Positions 26,901 to 37,369 of a stretch of DNA of 64,000 bases are shown here, in pieces. Within the stretch, counting starts at the first letter, position 1; every line of letters starts with the position of its first letter. Made by a program: the position numbers and the translations under genes. The notes under the pieces were generated by a model, which worked only from the letters and a program-made list of their open reading frames with translations, was not told the DNA's origin and searched no databases. Source of the DNA: Aristolochia californica (taxonomy: Eukaryota > Streptophyta > Magnoliopsida > Piperales > Aristolochiaceae); the NCBI GenBank assembly GCA_029961685.1, contig JARWKL010000003.1:17540467-17604466 (forward strand). The letters are read 5' to 3'.

Positions 26901-29900
26901 CACCTTACAATGATCTATTATTGTTAGGTCAGCTTTTTGTTTCTAATGGCTTGTTTGACTCGGGTAAATATCGCATTGCACGTTCACTTGAGAATTTAAT
27001 GAGCATTTGTTATTCTCTTTAAAAGGTTTTGATCCATAGCTCATTTGCATCTTCAACATGTTTCAAGCATGCAAATCCATATCTAAAACATGTGTAGAAA
27101 TCTCCTTCTTATAAAATTCCAAGCTATTAGGGTTGAACTAGTGGAATTTCCCAAAGTTGAATAACAAAACTTTTGGGATTATTTGTGGTGTGTGAATAAA
27201 TTTTCTTTACTTACATTTTTTATTGTAAACTATTTTTAGTTTTTATCTATAAGGTTTTGCAATCATCAGGAAAAGGGGGAGGTGGGGAATTTTAATTGAG
27301 TGTTGACTCCCAATCCGTAAGTCATTTCTTACAAAAAAAAGGGTTCGTTACGCATGATTGGGCCAAAAGAATTTGCCTGATCAAAATTGTTTACCGGATG
27401 AAGGGAAAGTGAACACTCAAGTTTTTTATTTATGAAAAAAGTACACTTCTAAAAAGGAAATACATAAATGTAGAGAGAGATAATTCCAATAAGTGTCAGT
27501 AATTTTTAGGGATTGTAAACTCTTTTTAGTTTTTAGAAAATAGGTTTGGCAATCGTCGGGAAAAGGGGGAGGCAGAGGATTTTAAACAGAGAGTTGACTC
27601 CCAATCCATAAGTAATTTCTTACTAAAATAATATAGCCAATTATGATTGATTGGCTGATAAATCACCTTACAATCATTTATGATTCTTTGATCAGCTTTT
27701 TATTAATGGGCAAAATAATGGTTTGTTTAACTCTAGTAAATATCCCAACGCACGTTCACTTGAGAATTGAATATGCATTTATTATTCCCTTTAAAAGGTT
27801 TGGATCCAAAGGTCATTTGCATCTTTAACAAGTTTCAAGCATGCTTATCCATATTTAAAACATGTGTAGAAATCTCATTCTTGTAAAATTCCGAGCTATT
27901 TGGGTTGAAATAGTGGAATTTCCCAAACTTGGATAACAAAACTTTTGTGTTCATTTCTGGTGTGTGAATAAACTTTCTTTACTCACATTTTTTATTGTTT
28001 TAATTTTTTCCATACATAAACTCTAAAATTTTCATTTTGTTGTGATCTTTTTACCTAATCAAAAATTTTTATGGGATTAAGGGAAAGTGAAAACTCAAGT
28101 TTTTATTTAAGAAATATCTATACATATAAAATGGAAATGCCCAGATGTAGAGAAAGATAATTCCAAAAAGTGTCTGTAATTTTTAGGGAATGTAAACTCT
28201 TTTTAGTTTTAATTTTTTAGGTTTTGTAATCGTCGTGAAAAGGGGGAGGTGGGGGATTTCGAACTGAGTGTTGGCTCCTAATCTATAACTCATTTCTTAC
28301 AAAAATCATATAGCCCATTACGCGTGATTGACCAGTAAATCACCTGACAATCATCTATGATTGTTAGGTCAGGTTTTTGTAAATTGGCAAAATAATGGCT
28401 TTTTTGACTCGGGTAAATATCCCAACGCACGTTTACTTGAGAATTTAATGAGCATTTGTTATTATCTTTAAAAATTTTGGATCAATAGGTCATTTGCATC
28501 TTTAACAAGTTTCAAGCATGCATATCCATATTTGAAACTAGTGTAGAAATCTCCTATTTATTAAATTTCATGCTTTTATAATGGAATTTCTCAAATTTGG
28601 ATAACAAAACATTTGTGTTCATTTGTGGTGTGTGAATAAATTTTATTTACTTACATTTGGTACTGTTTTAAATTTTTTCCATACATAAACTCTAAAATTT
28701 TAATTTTGTTGTGATCTATTTGCCTTATCAAAATTATTTACGAGATGAAGGGAAAGTAAAAACTCAAGTTTTGATTGATGAAAAAAGTAAACCACTAAAA
28801 TGGAAATGCACTTGTGTAGTGAGAGATAATTTCAAAAAATGTCCATAATTTTTAGGGATTGTTCCCTCTTTGTAGTTTTTATATTTTAGGTTTTGTAATA
28901 TTCGGGAAAAGGGGGAGGCAGAGGATTTTTAACTAAGTGTTGACTCCCAATCCATAAGTTATTTCTTACAAAAAAATATAGCTCGTTACGCATGATTGTC
29001 CGATAAATCACCTTACAATCATCTATGATTGTTAGGTCAGCTTTTTGTAAACGGGCAAAATAATGGCTTGTTTGACTTAGGTAAATATCCCACCGCACAT
29101 TCAGTTGTGAATTTAATGAGCATTTATTTTCTCTTTAAATGGTTTGGATCCATAGGTCATTTGCCTCTTTAACATATTTCAAGCATGCATATCCATATTT
29201 AAAACAGGTGTAGAAATCTCCTTCTTATAAAATTTCAAACTATTGCGGTTGAACAAGAGAAATTTCCCAAACTTGGATAACAAAAATTTTGTGTTCATTT
29301 GTGGTGTGTGATTAAACTTTCTTTACTTACATTAGTTATTTTAAACTCTTTTTAGTTTTTATATATTAGGTTTTGCAATCATCGGGAAAAGGGGGAGGCG
29401 AGGGATTTTTAACTGAGTGTTGACTCCCAATCCATAAGTCATTTCTTACATAAAAAATATAGCTCGTTACACTTGATTGGGCCAATAAATCACCTTACAA
29501 TCTTCTATGATTGTTAGGTTAGCTTTTTGTGAAAGGTCAAAATAATGGCTTGTTTGACTAGGATAAATATCTCACCGCAGGTTCACTAGAGAATTTAATG
29601 AGCATTTGTTATTCTCTTTAAAAGGTTTGGATCCATAGGTCATTAGCATATTTAACATGTTTAAAGCATGCATATCCATATTTAAAACATGTGAAGGAAT
29701 ATACTTCTTATAAAATTCCAAGCAATTATGGTTGAAATAGTGGAATTTCCCAAAGTTAGATAACAACCCTTTTGTGTTCATTTGTGTTGTATGAAGAAAT
29801 TTTATTTATCTACATTTGTTATTGTTTTAAATTTTTTCCATACACAAAATTTAAATTATCATTTTTTTGTGATCTATTTGCCAGATCAAAATTGTTTACG

Positions 29901-32900
29901 GGATGAACGGAAAGTGAAAACTCAAGTTTTGATTGAAGGAAAAATTATACATCTAAAATGGAAATGCACAAATGTAGAGAGAGATAATTCCAAAAAAGTG
30001 TTTATATTATTTAGGGATTTTAAACTCTTTTTAGTTTTCATTTATTAGATTTTGGAATCATCTGGAAAAGAGGGAGGCGAGGGATTTTTAACTTAGTGTT
30101 GGCTCCCAATCCATTAGTCATTTCTTACAAAAATATATTGCCTGTTACGCATGATTGACCGATAAATCACCTTAAATCTATTATTGTTAGGTCAACTTTT
30201 TGTAAATTTTCAAAATAATGGCTTGTTTGACTTGGGTAAATATCCCACCTCACATTCACTTGAGAATTCAATGAACATTTGTTATTTTCTTTCAAAGCTT
30301 TGGATCCATAGGTCATTTGCATCTTTAACGTATTTCAAGCATGCATATGCATTTTTAAAACATGTATAGAAATCTCCTTGTTATAAAATTTCAAGCTGTT
30401 AGGGTAGAACTACTGGAATTTCCCAAACTAGGATAACTAAACTTTTGTGTTCATTTGTGGCGTGTGAATAAATTTTCCATACTTAATTTTTTTATTGTTT
30501 TAAATCTTTTCCATATATTAACTCTAAAATTTTCTTTTAGTTATGATCTATTTGCCTTATCAAAATTGTTTACGGGATGAAGGGAAAGTGAAAACTCAAG
30601 TTTTGATTTAAGAAAAAAGTATACATCTAAAATGGAAATGCTTAAATGAAGAATGGGATATAATTCTAAAATGTATTTATAATTTTTAGGGATAGTAAAC
30701 TCTTAAATTTTATTTATTAGGTTTTGCAATTGTTCTGAAACAGGGGAGGCAGGAGATTTTGAAAAATTTTAAAAAAATTCATTTATTAAAAAAATAATAT
30801 AACCCATTACGCATGTTTGATCGGTAAATCACAAGACAATCATCTATGATTGTTAGGTCAGCTTTTTGTAAATGGGCAAAATAATGGGTTGTTTGACTCG
30901 GGTAAATATCCCTCCGCACGTTCACTTGAGAATTTGATGAGCATTTGTTATTCTCTTTATAAGGTTTGGATCCATAGGTCATTTGCATCTTTAACATGTT
31001 TCAAGCATGCATATCCATATTTAAAACATGTGTAGAAATCTCCTTCTTATAAAATTCCAAGCTCTAAGTGTTGAACTAGTGGAATTTCCAAAACTTGGAT
31101 AACTAAACTTTTGTGTTGATTTGTGGTGTGTGAATAAATTTTCTTTACTTACGTTGTTTATTTTTTAAAATATTTTCCATTCATTAACTCTAAAATTTTC
31201 ATTTTGTTGTGATTTGATTGCCTTATCAAAAATTTTTACGGGATGAAGGGAAAGTGAAAACTCAAGTTTTGATTTATATAAAAAGTATACATCTAAAATG
31301 GAAATCCATAAATTTAGAGAGAGATAATTCCAAAAAGTGTCTAAATTTTTTAGGGATTGTAAACACTTTTTAGTTTTTAGATATTTGGTTTTGCAATCGT
31401 CGGGAAAAGAGGGAGGTGAGGGATTTTTTACTAAGTGTTAACTCCAAATCCATAAGTCATTTCTTGCATATAAAATATTTTCCGCTATGCATGATTGATC
31501 GATATATCACCTTACAATCATCTATGATTGTTAGGTCAACTTTTTGTGAATGGGAATAATAATGGCTAATTAGGGTTTAGGGTAAATATTGCACCTCATG
31601 TCCACTTCAGAATTTAGTGAGCATTTTTTATTCTCGTTCAAATGTTTGGATCCATAGGTCATTTGCATCTTTAACATGTTTAAGGCATGCAAATCCATAT
31701 TTAAAACATGTGTAGAAATCTCCTTCTTATAAAATTCCAAGCTATTAGGGTTGAACTAGTGGAATTTCCCAAACTTGGATAAAACAAATTTTGTGTTTAT
31801 TTGTGGTGTGTGAATAAATTTTCTTTACTTACATTTGTTATTGTTTTAAATTTTTTCCATACATAAACTCTAAAATTTTCATTTCATTGTGATCTTTTTA
31901 CCTTATCAAAATTGTTAATGGGATAAAGGGAAAGTGAAAACTCAAGTTTTTATTTAAGAAAAATCTATATAATTCCAAAAATTATCTGTAATTTTTAGGG
32001 ATTATAAACTTTTTTTATTTTTTATTTTTTAGGTTTTGCAATCATCGATAAAAGGGGGAGGCGGGGGATTTTGAACAGAGTGTTAACTCCCAATCCATAA
32101 GTCATTTCTTACAAAAATAATATAGCCCATTACTGATGATTGACCGGTTAATCACCTGACAATCATCTATGATTGTTAGGTTGGCTATTTTTAAATTTGC
32201 AAAATAATGGCTTTTTTTAATCGTTGTAAATATCCCAATGCACGTTCACTTGAGAATTTAATGAGCATTTGTTATTGTCTTTAAAATGTTTGGATCCATA
32301 GGTCATTTGCATCTTTAACAAGTTTCAAGCATGCATATCCATATTTAAAACATGTGTTGAAATCTCCTTCTTATAAAATTCCAAGCTATTATAGTGGAGT
32401 TTCACAAACAATAACAAAACTTTTGTGTTCATTTGTGGTGTGTGAATAAATTTTATTTACTTACATTTGTTATTGTTTTAACTTTTTTCCATACATAAAC
32501 TCTAAAATTTTCATTTTGTTGTGGTCTATTTGCCATATCAAAATTGTTTACGAGATGAAGGGAAAGTGAAAACTCAATTTTTAATTGATGAAAAATGTAA
32601 ACCTCTAAAATGGAAATGTACTTGTGTAGAGAGAGATAATTCCAAAAAATGTGTATAATTTCTAGAGATTGTAAACTCTTTGCATTTTTTATGTTTTAGG
32701 TTTTGTAATCATCAGGAAAAGAGGGAGGCTGAGGATTTTTAACTGAGTGTTGACTCCCAATCCGTCTGTTATTTCTTACAAAAGAAATATATCCCGTTAC
32801 GCATGATTGTCTGATAAATCACCTTACAATCATCTATGATTGTTAGGTCAGCTTTTTGTAAATGGGCAAAATAATGGCTTGTTTGACTCGAGTAAATAGC

Positions 32901-35900
32901 CCACCGAACGTTTACTTGCGAATTTAATGAGCATTTATTTTCTCTTTAAAAGGTTTGGATCCATAGGTCATTTGACTCTTTAACATGTTTCCAACATGCA
33001 TATCCATATTTAAAATAGGTGTAGAAATCTCCTTCTTATAAAATTCAAACCTGTTGCAGTTGAAAAAGTGAAATTTCCTAAACTTGGATAACAAAACTTT
33101 TGTGTTCATTTGTGTTGTGTGATTAAACTTTCTTTACTTACATTTCTTATAGTAAACTCTTTTTAGTTTTAATATAATAGGTTTTGAAATCGTCGGCAAA
33201 AGGGGGGGGGATTTTTGACTGAGTGTTGACTCCCAATCCATAAGTCATTTCTTACGAAAAAAATGTACCTCGTTACTCATGATTGGGCCGATAAATCACC
33301 TTACAATCTTCTATGATTGTTAGGTCAGCTTTTTATGAAAAGTCAAAATAATGGCTTGTTTGACTAGGGTAAATATCCCACTGCACGTACACTTGAGAAT
33401 TTAATGAGCATTTGTTATTATCTTTAAAAGTTTTGGATCCATAGGTCATTTGCATATTTAACATGTTTAAAGCATTCATATCCATATTTAAAACATGTGT
33501 AGAAATCTCCTTCTTTTAAAATTCCAAGCTATTAGGGTTGAAATAGTGGAATTTCCCAAACTTGGATAAGAAAAATTATGTGTTCATTTGTGGTGTGTGA
33601 ATACATCTTATTTACTTACATTTTTTTATTATTTAAAAATTTTTCCCTACTAAACTCTAAAATTTTCATTATGTTGTGATCTATGTGCCTTTTAAAAATT
33701 GTTTACGAGATGAAAGGAAAGTGAAACTGAAGTTTTGATTTAACAAAAATGTATACATATAAAATAGAAATGCACAATGTAGAGAGAGATAATTCTAAAA
33801 AGTATCTATAATTTTTAGGGATTGTTACTCTTTTTAGTTTTTATTTATTAGGTTTTGCAATCATCGAGAAAAAGGGGAGGCTGGGGATTCTAAACAATGT
33901 GTTGACTCCAAATCCATAAGTCATTTCTTAAAAAAAAATATAGCCCATTAGGCATGGTTGACCGGTAAATCACCTGACAATCATCTATGATTGTTAGGTT
34001 AGCTTTTTGTAAATGGGCAAAATAATGTCTTGTTTGACTCGGGTAAATATCTCATCGCACAATCACTTGAGAATTTAATAAGCATTTGTTATTCTCTTTA
34101 AATTGTTTGGATCCGTAGGTCATTTGCATCTTTAAAATGTTTCAAGGATGCATATCCATATTTAAAACATGTGTAGAAATCTCCTTCTTATAAAATTCCA
34201 CGCTATTAGGGTTGAACTAGTGGAATTTCCCAAACATGGAAACTAAACTTTTGTGTTCATTTGTGGTGTGTGAATAAATTTTCTTTACTTACATTTTATA
34301 TTTTTTTCAATCTTTTCTATACGTTAACTCTAAAATTTTCATTTTTCCGTGATCTATTTGCTTTATCAAAAATTTTTACGGGATGAAGGAAAGTGAAAAC
34401 TCAAGTTTTTGATTTTAAAAAAAAAGTATACATCTAAAAAGGAAATACATATATGAAGAGAGATAAATCCAAAAAGTGTCTGAAATTTTTAGGGTTTGTA
34501 AACTCTTTTTTGTTTTTATATATTAGGTTTTGGAATCATCGGGAAAAGAGTGAGGTAGGGGATTTTGAACTGAGTGTTGACTTCCAATCCATAAGTCATT
34601 ACTTACAAAAAAAATAGCCCGTTACGCATGATTGACCGATAAACCACCTTACAATCATCTCTGATTGTTATGTCTTCTTTTGGAAAATGGGCATATTAAT
34701 AGCTTGTTTGACTATGGTAAATATGCCACCACACATTCACTTGAGAATTTAGTGAACATTTGTTATTCTCTTCAAAAGGTTTGGATCCATAGGTCATTTG
34801 CATCTTTAACATGTTTCAAGCATGCATATCCATATTTAAAACATGTGTAGAAATCTCCTTTTTATAAAATTCCAAGCTATTAGGGTTGAACTAGTGGAAT
34901 TTCCCAAACTTGGATAAAAAAACTTTTGTGTTCATTTGTGGTGAGTGAATAAATTTTCTTAACTTACATTTGTTATTGTTTTAAATCTTTTCCATACATC
35001 ATCTCTCTAAAATTTTCATTTTGTGGTGATCTTTTTGCCTTTTCAAAATTGTATACGAGATGAAGGGAAAGTAAAAACTGAAGTTTTAATTTAAGCAAAA
35101 AGTATACATCTAAAATGGAAATGCACAAATGTAGAGAGAGATAATTCCAAAGAGTGTCCGTAATTTTTAGGGATTGTCAACTCTTTTTAGTTTTTATATA
35201 TTAAGCTTTTCAATAGTGGGGAAAAAGGGGAGGTAGGGGATTTTTAACTGAGAGTTGACTCCAATCCATAAGTCATTCCTTACAAAAGTATAGTTCGTTA
35301 CGCATGATAAATCACTTTACAATTATCTATCATCGTTAGGTCAGCTTTTTGTAAATGGGCAAAATAATGGCTTGTTTGACTCGGGTAAATATCCCACCGC
35401 ACGGTCACTTGAGAATTTAATGAGTGTTTTTTATGCTCTTTAAAAGGTTTGGATCCATAGGTCATTTGCATCTTTAACATGTTTCAAGCATGCATATCCA
35501 ATTTTTAAAACATGTGTTGAAAAATCCCTTTCTTATAAAATTCCAAGCCATTAGGGTTGAACTTGTGGAATTTCCCAAAGTTAGATAACTGAACTTTTGT
35601 GTTCATTTTTGGTTTGTGAATAAATTTTCTTTACTTACATTTGTTATTGCTTTAAAATTTTCCCATACATAAACTCTAAAATTTTCATTTTGTTGTGATC
35701 TATTTACCTTTTATCGCTCTTCTATTTTAGAGATGAAGGGAAATTGAAAACCAAAGTTTTGATTTAAGAAAAAAGTATACATCTAAAATGGAAATACACA
35801 ATGCAGAAATGTAGAGAGACAATTCCAAAAAGTCAAATGTAGAGAGAGATAATTCCAAAAAGTGTCTGTAATTTGTAGGGATTGTAAACTTTTTATTTTT

Positions 35901-37018
35901 TAATTATTAGGTTTTGCAATTGTCGGGAAAAAGGAGAGGCGGTGGATTTTTAACTGAGTGTTGACTCCCAATCCATAAGTCGTTCCTTACAAAAATATAG
36001 CAAATTATGCATGATAAATCGCTTTACAATCATCAAGGGAAACTGAAAACTCAAGTTTTGATTTAAGAAAAAAGTATACATCTAAAATGGAAATACCCAA
36101 TGCAGAAATATAGAGAGACATAATTCCAAAAAGTGTCCGTAATTTTTAGGGATTGTAAACTCTTTTTAGTTTTTATTTATTACTTTTTGCAGTTGTCGGG
36201 AAAAAGAGGAGGCGGAGATTTTTCTCTGAGTGTTGACTCCCAATCCATAAGTCATTCCTTACAAAAATATAGCAAATTATGCATGATAAATCACTTTTCA
36301 ATCATCTATGACCAGTAGGTCAGCTTTTTGTAAATTGGCAAAATAATGGTTTGTTTGACTCGGGTCAATATCCCACCACACGTTCACTTGAAAATTTAAT
36401 GAACGTTTGTTATTCTGTTTAAAAGGTTCGGATCCATAGGTCATTTGCATCTTTAACATGTATCAAGCAAGCATATCTATTTTTTAAAACATGTGAAGAA
36501 AAATCCCCTTCTTATAAAATTCCAAGCTATTAGGGTTGTACTAGTGGAATTTCCCAAACTTGGATAACAAAACTTTTGTGTTCATTTGTGCTGTGTGAAT
36601 AAATTTTCTTTACTTACATTTGTTATTGCTTTAAAAATTTTCCATACATAAACTCTAAAATTTTCATTTTGTTGTGATCTATTTGCCTTTAATCTCTTTT
36701 TTGTTTACGAGATGAAAGGAAAGTGAAAACTCAAGTTTTGATTTAAGAAAAATTATACATCTAAAATGGAAATGCACGATGCACAAATGTAGAGATAGAT
36801 AATTCATAAAACTAGCCATAATTTTTAGGGATTTTAAACTCTTTTTAGTTTTTACATATTAGGTTTTGCAAATGTCAGGAAAAGGGGGAGGCATGGGATT
36901 TTTAACTCAGTGTTGATTCCCAATCAATAAGACATTCCTTACAAAAAAAAATAGCCTGTTACGCATGATTTATCACTTTACAATCATCTATGATCGTTAG
37001 GTCAGCTTTCTGTAAATA
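11932..37018 (+). repeat. Satellite array, block B (about 675-bp monomer, with short and compound variants)
   Basis: It begins with the duplicated CTGAT and continues block A in phase and orientation. Anchor positions: 12244, 12923, 13587, 14270, 14940, 15620, 16299, 17067, 17683, 18353, 18980, 19658, 20338, 20807, 21801, 22479, 23149, 23630, 24300, 24970, 25642, 26319, 26991, 27761, 28438, 29107, 29588, 30259, 30928, 31611, 32248, 32920, 33398, 34069, 34742, 35408 and 36387. Most steps are 664-683 bp. Short steps (469-481) and long steps (768-770, 979-994) recur. Groups of monomers with private variants match other groups about 10.7, 11.3 and 9.8 kb away, so it is a disturbed higher-order array. 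Frames of 60-160 codons occur on both strands and I treat them as chance. The array ends at about 37018 against a LINE. Confidence 0.95.
35408..36386 (+). repeat. Compound satellite monomer of about 980 bp with internal duplication
   Basis: This monomer carries a second copy of roughly 300 bp: the stretch from about 35731 (GGGAAATTGAAAAC...) to about 36020 is repeated from about 36025 to 36320, including the unusual ATAGCAAATTATGCATGATA wording. Inside the first copy a further duplication of about 29 bp (AAATGTAGAGAGA...AATTCCAAAAAGT) spans about 35806-35864. These are local replication or unequal-exchange products within the array. Confidence 0.8.
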
Positions 37019-37369
37019 CAGGTTGACACTTCCGATGTCGAAACCTCAAATCAACCCACTACTACCGCTCTTCAATTCACTTACTCCCGACACCGAAGCA
37101 TGTGTAAGGGTAAGGAGATCACCTCCTCAGAGTCATGCAAATCCACAAACAATCCATCTGCCCCCGAGCCCTCCACACTCCCTAGGCGCCCGAAGTTGTC
37201 ACATGGTGAACATACTATGAATTTCATCCAGGCCATCGAGCCTGAGACTTTGCACTACCCACCACATGAGCGAGAGAAGATGAAGGAAATGGCTTGGGAC
37301 TACTGCTATTACTATGATCAGTGCCTCTTCTATGATGATGAGAAATTCACTTCCTTTCCCCTGCCATGA
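37019..37369 (+). pseudogene. LINE ORF1, C-terminal end
   Basis: The last part of the L1-like ORF1. The frame ending in KFTSFPLP-stop contains the wording IEPETxHYPPHExExMKEMAWD, repeated with changes in copy B (50164-50325). Its TGA stop at 37367-37369 overlaps the ATG of ORF2 at 37366-37368 (ATGA). This arrangement is kept in copy B (50320-50323) and fits stop-restart translation of ORF2. The N-terminal part of ORF1 is lost with the 5' truncation. Confidence 0.7.

Noticed and set aside
1..37018. CRISPR array or prokaryotic repeat system
   Set aside because: The repeat unit is about 675 bp with no unique spacers and lies in plant retroelement context.
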